DNA from: Sphingobium sp. B2D3C
GTDB taxonomy: Bacteria > Pseudomonadota > Alphaproteobacteria > Sphingomonadales > Sphingomonadaceae
Direction: 5' to 3'
NCBI RefSeq assembly: GCF_025961835.1
Contig: NZ_JAOQOK010000001.1
Coordinates: 310,001-374,000 of the forward strand
DNA: 64,000 nucleotides
The notes under the pieces were generated by a model that saw nothing but the letters and a program-made list of their open reading frames with translations, was not told the origin of the DNA and ran no database searches. This document shows positions 35,918-45,143 of this stretch, piece by piece. Position 1 is the first letter of the stretch. Every line of letters begins with the position of its first letter. Both the position numbers and the translations under genes were made by a program.

Positions 35918-36192
35918 TGAGGTTCTGACTAGGAGGGAAAACAGCAGAGCTGCCTTCAACGCTTCGACTGCGGATCGTCGCGTCACGATGTTTATGGGCG
36001 ATGCCGGCGCCGCGCGCTTTGACAGAGATCAAACCGTTGCGATTTGCAATAATTAGGGCAGCGCTTGTTCCCGCGACATCCTCACTTTGTCGCAAAAGGG
36101 ATTCGGTACACCGCAACTGATCGCTTCGTTCTGGAATTATTCTCCGTGCTCGGTCAGTATATCCCTATGTTCGGCAAGGAAGATTTCAGCGC
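35918..36192. other. Leader region with an FNR-like box, no clear gene
   Basis: These 275 bases between the nadB terminator and the serine hydrolase have no convincing gene. They hold the FNR-type dyad listed next and an AT-rich stretch (36030-36190). A short frame from TTG 36066 that ends across the hydrolase start could be a leader peptide, but it has no good ribosome site. Confidence 0.45.
36019..36032. promoter_or_regulatory. FNR/FnrL-type box
   Basis: TTGACAGAGATCAA fits the alphaproteobacterial FnrL consensus TTGAY-N4-ATCAA exactly. It is 160 bases before the serine hydrolase start. FNR-type regulators activate or repress genes when oxygen is low. Confidence 0.55.
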
Positions 36193-37416
36193 GTGAGGCA
36201 GGGTCTGGGGCCATTGTCGGCGGCGCTCGCGGTGCTCGCATTGGCGAGTTCGTGCACCGCCATTCCGTCATCGACACATCCAAGCGCGCGGATCGCAGCG
36301 CCGGCGCAGCCCGCCGTCCGCTACGCGCCGCCGCGCGAAGTCGTGCAGCCGGTCCCGCAGCAGGCCGCCGTTCAGCGGGTGCAGCGCGGCGGCACGGTGA
36401 GCGCGCCTTGGCTGCCCAATCGCAATGCCGTTCCCACGCCGCGCGTGCCGGTCACGGCAGCGCCGCCTGCGCTGGTCGCCAGCATTCAGGCGCTCGGGCG
36501 CCAGTTCAATGGCAAGGTCGGCATCGCCGTGCAGAGCGTGGATGCGGGGTGGACCGTCTCGCATAATGGCGATCTGCTGTTCCCGCAGCAGAGCGTCTCC
36601 AAGCTGTGGGTGGCGATGACCATGCTCGATGCCGTGGACCGCGGCAAGCTGACCCTGGACCGGGATGTCACCATCCGTCCGTCCGACCTGACGCTCTTCC
36701 ATCAGCCCATTGCGGCGCTGGTGAACAGCGAGAAGGGCTACACCACCTCGCTGCGCAGCCTGTTCGAGCGGGCGATGACGCAGAGTGACAATACCGCGAA
36801 CGATTCGGTTTTGCGCACCGTTGGCGGGCCGGACGCCGTGCGCAGCTATCTGGCGCGCCGGTTCATCGGATCGGACAGCATCAGGTTCGGCCCCGGCGAG
36901 CGGCTGTTGCAGAGCCAGACGGCCGGGCTGACCTGGTCGCAAAACATGTCCGCCGGGCGCAATTTCTATGCCGCGCGGTCCAACCTGCCGCGCTCCGTGC
37001 GCGAGCGGGCGCTCGACAGCTATCTGGCCGATCCGCCCGACGGTGCGGCGCCGCTGGCCATCGTGGGCGCGCTGGCGCGGCTCCAGAAGGGCGAGATGCT
37101 CTCACCATCTTCGACGCAGGTTCTGCTGGCGACGATGGAGCGCGCCAAGACCGGCCCGCAACGGATCAAGGCCGGCGTTCCGGCCGGCTGGACCTATCTC
37201 CACAAGACCGGCACCGGGCAGGATCTGGCGCCGCGCTCGACTGGCTATAATGATGTCGGCATCATGACCGCGCCGGATGGCTCGAGCTATGCGATTGCGG
37301 TGATGATCGGCGAGACCACGGTGGGCATTCCGCAGCGCTGGGAGCTGATGCAGGCGGTCTCCCGTGCGGTCGGCACGCTGCACCAGGGCGGCGCCCGCTA
37401 CAGCGCCGCGCGCTGA
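36193..37416 (+). CDS. Class A beta-lactamase-fold serine hydrolase
   Basis: A 407-residue exported protein. GTG 36193 opens a signal peptide ending near LALASSC, which may be a non-canonical lipobox. Residues 25-95 are a Pro/Gln/Ala-rich linker. The hydrolase domain carries Ser134-Val-Ser-Lys137 (S-x-x-K), Ser198-Asp-Asn200 (SDN) and Lys338-Thr-Gly340 (KTG), the complete class A set. A Glu236-x-x-Leu-Gln could stand for the class A E-x-x-L-N, with Gln for Asn. The domain is longer than true beta-lactamases between SDN and KTG. It may be a beta-lactamase or a peptidoglycan- or ester-cleaving relative; resistance cannot be asserted. The EPS glycosyltransferases start 86 bases downstream. Confidence 0.82.
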   Translation: MRQGLGPLSAALAVLALASSCTAIPSSTHPSARIAAPAQPAVRYAPPREVVQPVPQQAAVQRVQRGGTVSAPWLPNRNAVPTPRVPVTAAPPALVASIQALGRQFNGKVGIAVQSVDAGWTVSHNGDLLFPQQSVSKLWVAMTMLDAVDRGKLTLDRDVTIRPSDLTLFHQPIAALVNSEKGYTTSLRSLFERAMTQSDNTANDSVLRTVGGPDAVRSYLARRFIGSDSIRFGPGERLLQSQTAGLTWSQNMSAGRNFYAARSNLPRSVRERALDSYLADPPDGAAPLAIVGALARLQKGEMLSPSSTQVLLATMERAKTGPQRIKAGVPAGWTYLHKTGTGQDLAPRSTGYNDVGIMTAPDGSSYAIAVMIGETTVGIPQRWELMQAVSRAVGTLHQGGARYSAAR

Positions 37417-37502
37417 CCATAGCTTTCGTTTAGGAAATGCCGCTAAGAGCGGGGCGGGGCGGCGTCGACCGCGCCGGTCCATGATGCCTTATCGGAACCG
37501 AC

Positions 37503-38543
37503 ATGCCTGCCACTTCTTTTTCCGATCTCGCGATCGTCATCGTCAATTACCGGACGGCGGATTATGTCATCCGCTGCGTGGACTCGCTGGTTGCGGAACG
37601 GGTGCAGGCAGGGCCATTCGAGGTCATCGTGGTTGACGGTGGCTCGGCTGACGGGTCGGCAGAAAAACTCACCGAGCATTTCGCTCAACCTGAGTGGAAC
37701 GATTGGGTCACGGTGCTGCCGCTGGAGCGCAATGGCGGCTTTGGCTGGGCCAATAATCAGGCGATGTTGCGCCTGCTCCAGCGCCCCGCGCCGCCGGCCT
37801 TCATTCATGTGCTGAATCCCGACACGCTGGTCCAGCCCGGCGCGATCACGGCCTTGCTGGAGGCCATGCACGCGCGCCCGCGCGCCGGGGCCGTTTGCAG
37901 TCGCCTGTTGGAGCCGGATGGCGCGCTGGCCGGCTCCGCTTTTCGCTTCCCGACGCCGGGCCGGGAGTTCGTTCGGGGATGCGGCATGGCCAAACTCGGG
38001 ACGATGCTCGGCATTGCACCGACTTTGGTCGAGGGCGAGACGCCCGTCACCGCAGACTGGCTCACCGGCGCCAGCGTCCTGTTCCGCAGCGCTGCGCTTC
38101 GGGAGACCGGATTGTTCGACGATGGCTTCTTCCTCTATTTCGAGGAAGTCGAACTGATGCACCGCATGGGCCGCGCCGGCTGGGAGATGTGGTTCGTGCC
38201 GGGCAGCCGCGTGATCCATATTGCCGGGGCCGCCACGGGCGTCGCGAGCGGGGCGCAGGTCGCGGTGCGACCCTATCCGGCTTATCGTTTCGAGGCGCGG
38301 CGGCGTTATTTTGTGCGCACCGGCGGCGTTGCGCGGCTGTTCAGTGCCAACCTTGCGTGGCTTGCCGGGCGGGCGCTGGCGCTCGCCTCGCGCCCGTTGC
38401 GTGGGCCGAGGGCCGACGCCGTTCCGCAGGAGGTGTCGATGACCTTGCGGCATGGCTTCTGGCCCAAGCGGGCGGATGGGCGCGCCTCCATCCCCCGGTG
38501 GGATGAGCCAGCAGGTCGTGCGCCGGGCTGGACCGCGCCATGA
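37503..38543 (+). CDS. Glycosyltransferase family 2, rhamnosyltransferase-like
   Basis: A 346-residue GT-A-fold transferase of the WbbL type. The N-terminus DLAIVIVNYRTADYVIRCVDSL, then GGFGWANNQAML, HVLNPDTLV in place of DxD, and DWLTGASVLFRSAALRETGLFDDGFFLYFEEVELMHRM are all diagnostic. Members add rhamnose or similar sugars to polysaccharide precursors on the inner face of the membrane. dTDP-rhamnose genes occur at 56-59 kb, so rhamnose transfer is plausible. Its stop overlaps the next gene by four bases. A basic C-terminal region lacks clear membrane helices. Confidence 0.9.
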   Translation: MPATSFSDLAIVIVNYRTADYVIRCVDSLVAERVQAGPFEVIVVDGGSADGSAEKLTEHFAQPEWNDWVTVLPLERNGGFGWANNQAMLRLLQRPAPPAFIHVLNPDTLVQPGAITALLEAMHARPRAGAVCSRLLEPDGALAGSAFRFPTPGREFVRGCGMAKLGTMLGIAPTLVEGETPVTADWLTGASVLFRSAALRETGLFDDGFFLYFEEVELMHRMGRAGWEMWFVPGSRVIHIAGAATGVASGAQVAVRPYPAYRFEARRRYFVRTGGVARLFSANLAWLAGRALALASRPLRGPRADAVPQEVSMTLRHGFWPKRADGRASIPRWDEPAGRAPGWTAP

Positions 38544-39580
38544 GCGTCGTGGCGCCGCGCACGGGCATCGTGGCGATTGGCCGGAACGAAGGCGAGCGCT
38601 TGAAGCGCTGCCTCAGAAGCGCGCCGGCTGATTGTCCGGTGATCTATGTCGATTCGGGTTCGACGGATGGCAGCATCGCCTTCGCGCGGAGCCTCGGCAT
38701 TGGCGTGGTGGAGCTGGATGTCGCGACGCCTTTCACTGCGGCGCGTGCGCGCAATGCCGGATGGCGGCGCCTGCTGGCGGATCATCCCACGCTCGATTTC
38801 GTTCAATTCGTCGATGGCGATTGCGAACTTGCGCCGGACTGGATCGGTCGGGCCGAACAGGCGCTGGATGCCGAGCCGGGACTGTGCGCGGTCTTCGGGC
38901 GGCGTCGCGAGCGCTTCCCCGCTGCCAGCTTCTACAACGCGCTGTGCGACGATGAATGGAATGTCCCCGTTGGGCTGGTCGAGGCCTGTGGGGGCGATGT
39001 GCTGTTCCGCGTGGCGGCGCTGTCGCAAGCCGATGGCTATGACGGCAGCCTGATTGCCGGCGAAGAGCCTGACCTTTGCCTGCGTCTTGGTGGGATGGGC
39101 TGGCAGGTGCGGCGGATCGACGCGGAAATGACGCTGCACGATGCCGACATTCACCATGCGCGCCAACAATGGCTGCGTGCGCGCCGGGCCGGCTATGCCT
39201 TTGCCGAGCATGTCGCGCGTCATGGCGATGCGGCATTTCCGAGCTGGCGCCGCCAGCGCAACAGCATCCTGCTGTGGGGCGGTATGATCCCGCTCCTCAT
39301 CCTGGGCGCGATCCTGCTCGGGCTGGTATCGGGCGTTGCGCCGTTGATCTGGGCTGCGCTTGCGATGCTGCTGATGTATCCCGCTCAGGTCGTGCGGATC
39401 GCGGCCCGCAAGCGCGCGGCGGGGTCGCCCCTGCGCTTCGCCATGGGCTATGGTCTGTGGATGATGCTCGGCAAGTTCGCGCAATTCGGCGGCTTGGCGC
39501 GCTATCATCTGCGCGCGCGGGGGGGAGGGCCGGCCCGGCTTATCGAATATAAGGGCGCAGAAGGGAGTGCGCGGCCATGA
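38540..39580 (+). CDS. Glycosyltransferase family 2, membrane-anchored
   Basis: A 346-residue GT-A transferase. It begins GIVAIGRNEGERLKRCL, has VIYVDSGSTDGS, and a VDGDCEL metal-binding motif, followed by the acceptor region AGEEPDLCLRL. Two hydrophobic helices near 245-285 (ILLWGGMIPLLILGAILLGLV and LIWAALAMLLMYPAQVV) anchor it in the membrane. It overlaps both neighbours by four bases (ATGA), so the three genes form one tight operon for polysaccharide building. The sugar is not determinable from sequence. Confidence 0.9.
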   Translation: MSVVAPRTGIVAIGRNEGERLKRCLRSAPADCPVIYVDSGSTDGSIAFARSLGIGVVELDVATPFTAARARNAGWRRLLADHPTLDFVQFVDGDCELAPDWIGRAEQALDAEPGLCAVFGRRRERFPAASFYNALCDDEWNVPVGLVEACGGDVLFRVAALSQADGYDGSLIAGEEPDLCLRLGGMGWQVRRIDAEMTLHDADIHHARQQWLRARRAGYAFAEHVARHGDAAFPSWRRQRNSILLWGGMIPLLILGAILLGLVSGVAPLIWAALAMLLMYPAQVVRIAARKRAAGSPLRFAMGYGLWMMLGKFAQFGGLARYHLRARGGGPARLIEYKGAEGSARP

Positions 39581-40092
39581 GCTTCAAAGACATGTGTCAG
39601 CTCGTGCGCGAGGATTATGCGGCGCATGGGCGCGAATGGACCCGGCCGGGTTTCCGCACCTTGTTCTGGCACCGGTTCGGCAACTGGCGGATGACGGTGC
39701 GCTCCAAGCTGCTGCGGGGGCCGCTCAGCATGATCTATCGCTGGGGCTACCGGCATTGCCGCAATGTCTATGGCATCGAGATTCCCTACACCGCGACGAT
39801 CGGTCGGGGCGTGATCGTCGAGCATCAGGGCGGCATCGTGGTGCACGGGGCCAGCATCATTGGCGATGGCTCGATCATTCGGCAGAACTGCACGCTGGGC
39901 TTGCGGTCCTTGCAACGGCTTGATGAAGCCCCGATTATCGGGCGGAATGTGAACATCGGCGCCGGTGCCGTGATCATGGGCCGCGTGACGATTGGCGATG
40001 GCGCCGCCATTGGCGCGAACGCGGTGGTGATGACGGATGTGCCCCCCGGTGCTCTCGCGGTCGGCGTCCCGGCGGTGGTGAAGGTCCGCTAG
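39577..40092 (+). CDS. Hexapeptide-repeat acyltransferase, serine acetyltransferase-like
   Basis: A 171-residue left-handed beta-helix acetyltransferase. The helical N-terminus (FKDMCQLVREDYAAHGREWTRPGFRTLFWHRFGNW) resembles serine O-acetyltransferases. Repeats then follow: IPYTATIGRGVIVEHQGGIVVHGASIIGDGSIIRQNCTLG, and GRNVNIGAGAVIMGRVTIGDGAAIGANAVVMTDVPPG. The active-site His is probably in VEHQGG. Because it ends a glycosyltransferase operon, acetylation of the polysaccharide is more likely than cysteine synthesis; colanic-acid acetyltransferases share this fold. A terminator follows. Confidence 0.85.
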   Translation: MSFKDMCQLVREDYAAHGREWTRPGFRTLFWHRFGNWRMTVRSKLLRGPLSMIYRWGYRHCRNVYGIEIPYTATIGRGVIVEHQGGIVVHGASIIGDGSIIRQNCTLGLRSLQRLDEAPIIGRNVNIGAGAVIMGRVTIGDGAAIGANAVVMTDVPPGALAVGVPAVVKVR

Positions 40093-40144
40093 GCGCTTTT
40101 CTTGCCAACCAGTCCGCACACAGCTATAGCCACCCCCTGACGAT

Positions 40145-40170
40145 GGCGGCCTCGCACGGGCCGCCTTTTT
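40145..40170 (+). terminator. Terminator of the glycosyltransferase operon
   Basis: GGCGGCC (40145-40151), 7-base loop, GGCCGCC (40159-40165), then TTTTT. A textbook intrinsic terminator, 53 bases after the acyltransferase stop and just before argD. Confidence 0.85.
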
Positions 40171-40208
40171 CTGTTTGAAAAGCCGTGCGAGGAAGGAAGA
40201 GTAGTCTT

Positions 40209-41408
40209 ATGTCTATCACCCCGCTCATGCCCGTTTATCCCCGGTGCGATGTGCGTCCGGTGCGAGGCGAGGGCTGCTATCTGATCGGCGAGCGCGGCGA
40301 GCGTTATCTGGATTTTGCGAGCGGCATCGCGGTCAATGCGCTGGGTCATGGCCACCCGCACCTCGTGAAAGCGATTGCCGAGCAGGCCGCGACGCTCATG
40401 CACGTCTCCAACCTCTACGGCTCGCCGCAGGGCGAGGCGTTTGCGCAGCGCATTGTCGAGAACAGCTTTGCCGATACGGTGTTCTTCACCAACAGCGGCG
40501 CGGAAGCGGTGGAATGCGCGATCAAGACCGCGCGGCGCTATCACTTCGCCAATGGCAACCCGCAGCGGCACAAGCTGATCACGTTCAAGAACGCCTTCCA
40601 TGGGCGGACTTTGGGCACGATCAGCGCCACCGACCAGCCCAAGATGCGCGACGGGTTCGAGCCGCTTCTGCCCGGCTTCGATTATGTGTCGTTCAACGAT
40701 CTCGATGGCGCGCTGGCGCTGATCGATGATGAAACCGCCGGCTTCCTCGTGGAGACGGTGCAGGGCGAGGGCGGTCTGACCGCCGGCAAGCCCGAGTTCA
40801 TCAAGGGCCTGCGCGAGGCGGCGGACAAGCATGGGCTGCTGCTGGTGCTCGATGAAGTGCAGTGTGGTTATGGCCGCACCGGCAAGTTCTTCGCGCATGA
40901 GCATTATGGCGTGAAGCCCGATGTGATGGCCGTGGCCAAGGGCATTGGCGGCGGCTTCCCGCTCGGTGCCTGCCTTGCGACGGAAGAAGCCGCCAAGGGC
41001 ATGGTGTTCGGCACGCACGGCAGCACCTATGGCGGCAATCCGCTGGCGATGGCGGCGGGCATGGCGGTGCTGGACGTGCTGCTGGAGCCGGGCTTCCTGG
41101 AGCAGGTCGCGGCAACCGGCGAGCGGCTGCGCGGCGCGCTGGAGCAGCTCATCCCCAATCATGACGATGTCTTCGAAGAAGTGCGTGGCCTCGGCCTCAT
41201 GCTCGGCGTGAAGCTGAAGCCGCAGGTGGAAGCACGCAACTTCGTGGCGCATCTGCGCGACAATCACGGCCTGCTGACCGTCTCGGCCGGCGAGAATGTC
41301 GTGCGCATCCTGCCGCCGCTGGTGATCGAGCAGTCTCACATCGACGAAGCGATCGCCAAGCTCTCCGCTGGGGCTGCCAGCATCAAGGCAGAGGCGAACG
41401 CATCATGA
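40209..41408 (+). CDS. argD: Acetylornithine aminotransferase
   Basis: PLP-dependent class III transaminase of 399 residues in arginine synthesis. It has [52 protein letters not shown] and [45 protein letters not shown], where the Lys in AKGIGGG forms the Schiff base. ATG 40209 follows GGAAGGAAGA. Its stop overlaps argF by four bases, so the two are translated together. It may also serve lysine synthesis as DapC, as in other bacteria. Confidence 0.95.
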   Translation: MSITPLMPVYPRCDVRPVRGEGCYLIGERGERYLDFASGIAVNALGHGHPHLVKAIAEQAATLMHVSNLYGSPQGEAFAQRIVENSFADTVFFTNSGAEAVECAIKTARRYHFANGNPQRHKLITFKNAFHGRTLGTISATDQPKMRDGFEPLLPGFDYVSFNDLDGALALIDDETAGFLVETVQGEGGLTAGKPEFIKGLREAADKHGLLLVLDEVQCGYGRTGKFFAHEHYGVKPDVMAVAKGIGGGFPLGACLATEEAAKGMVFGTHGSTYGGNPLAMAAGMAVLDVLLEPGFLEQVAATGERLRGALEQLIPNHDDVFEEVRGLGLMLGVKLKPQVEARNFVAHLRDNHGLLTVSAGENVVRILPPLVIEQSHIDEAIAKLSAGAASIKAEANAS

Positions 41409-42334
41409 TCCGGCATTTCCGCAATCTCACGGATGCAGGCGGCGACGCGCTCGCGGCCATTCTCAACGATGCGATGGCCCGCAAGGCCGCGCGCGCGGGC
41501 ATGCCCAAGGGCGCTGTCGACAAGGACGCGCCGCTGGCGGGTCGCACGCTCGCCATGATCTTCGAGAAGAACTCGACGCGTACGCGTGTGAGCTTCGACA
41601 TGGCGATCCGCCAGCTCGGCGGTTCGTCGCTGATCCTGGACAGCGGCACGACCCAGCTCGGTCGTGGCGAGACGGTGGCGGATACCGCCCGCGTGCTGAG
41701 CCGCATGGTCGATCTGATCATGATCCGCACCGACGATCACGCCAAGATCGAGGAAATGGCGCATCATGCGACCGTTCCGGTGATCAACGGCCTGACCGAT
41801 CTCTCGCATCCCTGCCAGATCATGGCCGATCTGCTGACTGTCATCGAGCATGGCCTCGCCTTGCCGGGCAGCCAGTGGGCCTGGCTGGGGGATGGCAATA
41901 ATGTGCTGCACTCGATCATCGAGGCGGCCGGGCTGTTCAAGTTCGACGTGCGCATCGGCGTGCCGGAAGGGTTCGATCCCGATCCGCGCTTTGCGCAGGC
42001 GGCGCGGGCTGGGGGGGCTACGATCACGCTCACTCGCGATGCGGTGGAGGCGGCCAGCGGCGCGGACGTCGTCGTAACCGACACATGGATTTCCATGGGT
42101 CAGGCCGGCGGCGACGCCAAGTTGCGCGCGATGATGCCCTATCAGGTGACGCCCGCGCTGATGGCCCGTGCCAAGCCGGATGCGAAATTCCTGCACTGCC
42201 TGCCGGCCCATCGCGGGGAAGAGGTGCTGGAAGAGGTGATCGATGGTCCGCAGTCGCTGATCTGGGATGAGGCCGAGAACCGCCTCCATGCCCAGAAATC
42301 GGTGCTGCTCTGGGCGGCGGGCCTGATTGGCTAG
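41405..42334 (+). CDS. argF: Ornithine carbamoyltransferase
   Basis: Makes citrulline from ornithine and carbamoyl phosphate; 309 residues, the normal length. Carbamoyl phosphate is bound by [13 protein letters not shown]. The ornithine site has [13 protein letters not shown] and the active-site Cys is in [25 protein letters not shown] is the remaining signature. It is the second gene of the argDF pair. A stem of GCCGCCA/TGGCGGC (42340-42361) lies right after the stop. Confidence 0.96.
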   Translation: MIRHFRNLTDAGGDALAAILNDAMARKAARAGMPKGAVDKDAPLAGRTLAMIFEKNSTRTRVSFDMAIRQLGGSSLILDSGTTQLGRGETVADTARVLSRMVDLIMIRTDDHAKIEEMAHHATVPVINGLTDLSHPCQIMADLLTVIEHGLALPGSQWAWLGDGNNVLHSIIEAAGLFKFDVRIGVPEGFDPDPRFAQAARAGGATITLTRDAVEAASGADVVVTDTWISMGQAGGDAKLRAMMPYQVTPALMARAKPDAKFLHCLPAHRGEEVLEEVIDGPQSLIWDEAENRLHAQKSVLLWAAGLIG

Positions 42335-42339
42335 GACCA

Positions 42340-42361
42340 GCCGCCATTCAGCGCTGGCGGC
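42340..42361 (+). terminator. Weak hairpin after argF
   Basis: GCCGCCA (42340-42346) and TGGCGGC (42355-42361) with an 8-base loop, 6 bases after the argF stop. No T-run follows, so its strength as a terminator is doubtful. Confidence 0.45.
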
Positions 42362-42472
42362 CATCATCTGAATGTTGGTCGGTGCTAAACCAGGCACAGG
42401 ACATCCGGCGCCGTGCCGGAGTCCCACAGGATATGCCGGGGCGCCCAACACGCGCTCCGGCACAACCCGCAC

Positions 42473-43615
42473 ATGATCGGCGCCGGGGCACGGCGGATAG
42501 CCACGCTGTTCGCGCCGCCCGAGCGGACGTCGAGGCATTTTCTGCTGATCGATGCGATGCGGGGCGTGGCCGCGCTGGTCATCATCTTCTGGCACTATCA
42601 GCATTTCTTCTACCCGCCTGGCGCCGAGCGGGCGATGGCCGGCTTCCGCCCGCAGCAGCCCTTTTTCGAGCAGGCCAGCTGGCTCTATGAGCATGGCAAA
42701 TATGCCGTACAGCTCTTCTGGGTGATATCCGGCTTCGTCTTCGCCCATGTCTATCATGGCCGGAAAAGCAGCACGCGCGACTTTGTCGTGAACCGGCTCG
42801 CGCGCCTCTATCCGCTTCACGTGCTGACGCTGCTGATCGTGGCGGGCTTGCAGGGAATCGCGCAGGCGAAATTCGGCGCATTCCTCGTTTACCAGCACAA
42901 TATGCTGGGCAATTTTCTGCTGCATCTTGGTCTTGCCTCCAACTGGTGGCCGACGGTGGTCTACAGTTTCAATGCGCCGATCTGGTCGGTGTCCATCGAG
43001 ATTCTTGTTTACGCGCTGTTCTGGCTGAGCCTGCCGGTGCTGTTTCGCGCGGGCGTGCTTGGGCCCGCCCTGCTGGCCGCAGCGGCCATCGCCGGATGCT
43101 TCCTGTTCGAGGGCTACATCCTCTTCATGTGCGCGGCAGGTTTCTTCGGCGGCGCGGCGCTGTTTGCTGTTCACGCCGATCGCACCATCTGGCTCTCCGT
43201 GCTGGTCGTCCTGCTGCTGGGGGCAGGGGGATGGACGAGCTGGGACGACAGTCTCGACATCCGGCGCTATCTCTCTGTTCCGCTGTTCAGCATGGCGATC
43301 GTGCTGCTGGCCGCCCTGCTGGAGCCCTGCCTGCGGGCGAGCCTGTTGCAGCGGACCCGCTGGCTGGGGGATGCCAGCTACGGCATTTATCTATGGCATT
43401 TTCCCGTCCAGCTCGTGCTGCTTCTCGCTGTGCCGGGCCTGGCGACCGACCATCAGCTGGCGCGCGAGCCGGCCTTTTTCCTAATGTTTATGACCAGCGT
43501 CGTCATCATTGCCGTGCTCTCCTTCCGCCTGTTCGAGACACCATCGCGGAAGTGGTTGCGTGGGCGGCTGGAGGCCTGGCCGCGTTCGACCGCCTCGTCG
43601 CAGGCTGCGCCTTAG
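42473..43615 (+). CDS. Acyltransferase 3 family membrane protein (OafA/YrhL type)
   Basis: A 380-residue inner-membrane protein with about ten helices. The N-terminal LIDAMRGVAALVIIFWHYQHFF is the conserved R-G-x-A-x-x-x-V-x-x-x-H motif with the catalytic His. VQLFWVISGFVFAHVY and RLARLYPLHVLTLL follow, and LGDASYGIYLWHFPVQLVLL is the C-terminal signature. Such enzymes acetylate or succinylate surface polysaccharides, lipids or peptidoglycan. The start is uncertain: ATG 42473 is chosen, GTG 42413 would add 20 residues, and neither has a strong ribosome site. Its link to the EPS genes is by function only. Confidence 0.87.
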   Translation: MIGAGARRIATLFAPPERTSRHFLLIDAMRGVAALVIIFWHYQHFFYPPGAERAMAGFRPQQPFFEQASWLYEHGKYAVQLFWVISGFVFAHVYHGRKSSTRDFVVNRLARLYPLHVLTLLIVAGLQGIAQAKFGAFLVYQHNMLGNFLLHLGLASNWWPTVVYSFNAPIWSVSIEILVYALFWLSLPVLFRAGVLGPALLAAAAIAGCFLFEGYILFMCAAGFFGGAALFAVHADRTIWLSVLVVLLLGAGGWTSWDDSLDIRRYLSVPLFSMAIVLLAALLEPCLRASLLQRTRWLGDASYGIYLWHFPVQLVLLLAVPGLATDHQLAREPAFFLMFMTSVVIIAVLSFRLFETPSRKWLRGRLEAWPRSTASSQAAP

Positions 43616-43638
43616 ACTTTCGCCCCCTTAGACTTTCG
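43610..43638 (+). repeat. Short tandem repeat (16-base period)
   Basis: CCTTAGACTTTCG occurs twice (43610-43622 and 43626-43638) with CCC between. The first copy contains the stop codon of the acyltransferase gene; the second is in the leader of hslO. Confidence 0.8.
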
Positions 43639-43663
43639 TGAGGGGAGTCCCTATCTAGGCGCC

Positions 43664-44584
43664 ATGTCAGAATTCGATCCTGCCCGCACAGAGGACCGCG
43701 TCCTCGGTTTCGCCCTGCCTGCTCGCAATGTCCGTGGTCGGCTTGTGCGCCTTGGCCCTGCGCTCAATGCGGTGCTCGCCGCCCATCGTTACCCGCCCGT
43801 CATCGAGAAGCTGGTGGCCGAGGCCCTCGTGCTGGCCGCTCTGCTGGGCGCCATGCTCAAGGATGATGAAGGCCAGCTCACCTTGCAGGCGCAGACCGAG
43901 CAGGGCGCCGTGTCGCTGCTGGTCGCCGATTATATGGGCGGCGCGGTGCGTGGTTATGCCCAGTTCGATGAACAGCGCCTCGCCGAGCTGGGCGAGAATC
44001 CCACGCTGTTCGGTCTGTTCGGCAAGGGCTATCTGGCGATCACCTTCGATCAGGCTGTCACGGGCGAGCGCTATCAGGGCATCGTCCCGCTGGAAGGCAC
44101 TGGCCTTGGCGCGGCGGCGGAGCATTATTTCGCCCAGTCCGAGCAGATTCCCAGCATCGTGAAGATCGCGGTTCGGCATGATGCGGAAGAGGGCTGCATC
44201 GGCGGCGGGATGCTCCTCCAGCATCTGCCCGAAGGCGAGGTGGGGCGCGAGCGGCTGCATGTGCGGCACGATCATCCCGATTGGGAGCATGTCATGATCC
44301 TCGGCAATACCCTGTCCGAGGAAGAACTGACCGATCCCGCACTGGGGCTGGAGGATATCGCCTGGCGCCTGTTCCATGAGGAAGACGAGATTCGCGCGCT
44401 CTCCAGCGCCGATTTGCGCAAGGGCTGCCGGTGCGACCCGGAGCGGATTCGCGGCGTGCTGGGCCGGTTCGACCCCGCCGAGCGCACCTCCATGGCCGAC
44501 GAGCGCGGGGTGATCGCGGTCGACTGCGCGTTCTGTTCGCGGATTTTCGATATCACCTTGGCCGAGTTGCAGGCCCCGCACTGA
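43664..44584 (+). CDS. hslO: Redox-regulated chaperone Hsp33
   Basis: A 306-residue holdase chaperone activated by oxidative unfolding. The N-terminal domain has LGAMLKDDEGQLTLQAQTEQGAVSLLVADYMGGAVRGYAQFD. The C-terminal zinc switch is GCRCD followed after the usual spacing by DCAFCSRIF: a CxC plus CxxC set, so the zinc and disulfide switch is intact. Slightly longer than E. coli Hsp33 (about 292). It is active when peroxide and heat act together, which complements the ahpCF defence elsewhere in the window. Confidence 0.95.
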   Translation: MSEFDPARTEDRVLGFALPARNVRGRLVRLGPALNAVLAAHRYPPVIEKLVAEALVLAALLGAMLKDDEGQLTLQAQTEQGAVSLLVADYMGGAVRGYAQFDEQRLAELGENPTLFGLFGKGYLAITFDQAVTGERYQGIVPLEGTGLGAAAEHYFAQSEQIPSIVKIAVRHDAEEGCIGGGMLLQHLPEGEVGRERLHVRHDHPDWEHVMILGNTLSEEELTDPALGLEDIAWRLFHEEDEIRALSSADLRKGCRCDPERIRGVLGRFDPAERTSMADERGVIAVDCAFCSRIFDITLAELQAPH

Positions 44585-44707
44585 GGCGCACGCCCGCCGG
44601 CAAATTTGACAATCTGCGACAAGCCGTGCATTTCCATCGTTGAAATATTGCGGTATCCGGCCTCGTCGGCCGTTGCCGCCTGCAAACGAAGAAGTGGCTG
44701 AAGCGAC

Positions 44708-45130
44708 ATGGCATTTAAGGCAGCGATGCTGGCGATAGGGCTTGCGCTGGGCAGCTTGCTGGCGCCCATGTCCATGGCGCAGGCGCCGCAGGCCGGCGGG
44801 CTGGATGCGGTCGAATCGGGCGAATGGGAGCTGCTCGAGCGGGGGAGCAATCAGGCTGCGCGCCGGATTTGCATCAGCGATGGCAGCCAGTTGCTCCAGC
44901 CCAAGCACCCCTATCGGCAGTGCGAGCGTTACCTGATTCGCCAGTCGCCGCGTGCCGTCGCGGCATCCTATGACTGTGGCGAGGGCGGCCGTGGTCGCAC
45001 CGATCTGCGGATCGAAACCTCGCGGCTCGTGCAGATTTCGTCGCAAGGGGTGTCGGATGGATTGCCTTTTGCGCATGAGATGGAAGCCCGACGGGTGGGC
45101 GCCTGCCGCCCCGGTGCTGCGAGGCGCTGA
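44708..45130 (+). CDS. Exported small protein, DUF3617-like
   Basis: A 140-residue protein with a signal peptide ([26 protein letters not shown]). The mature part starts [13 protein letters not shown] and has three or four cysteines (ICISDG, QCERYL, YDCGEG, GAC), in a pattern like DUF3617 periplasmic proteins, which begin with a G-x-W strand and have paired cysteines. Function is unknown. It stands alone between hslO and a palindromic repeat. Confidence 0.6.
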   Translation: MAFKAAMLAIGLALGSLLAPMSMAQAPQAGGLDAVESGEWELLERGSNQAARRICISDGSQLLQPKHPYRQCERYLIRQSPRAVAASYDCGEGGRGRTDLRIETSRLVQISSQGVSDGLPFAHEMEARRVGACRPGAARR

Positions 45131-45143
45131 AGCTGAAGACATA

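Noticed and set aside
34212..36116. 634-codon minus-strand open frame over nadB
   Set aside because: nadB is unmistakable on the other strand; the antisense frame shows no motif.
36066..36197. Short frame starting at TTG before the serine hydrolase
   Set aside because: Ends across the hydrolase start and could be a leader peptide, but has a poor ribosome site and no recognisable feature.
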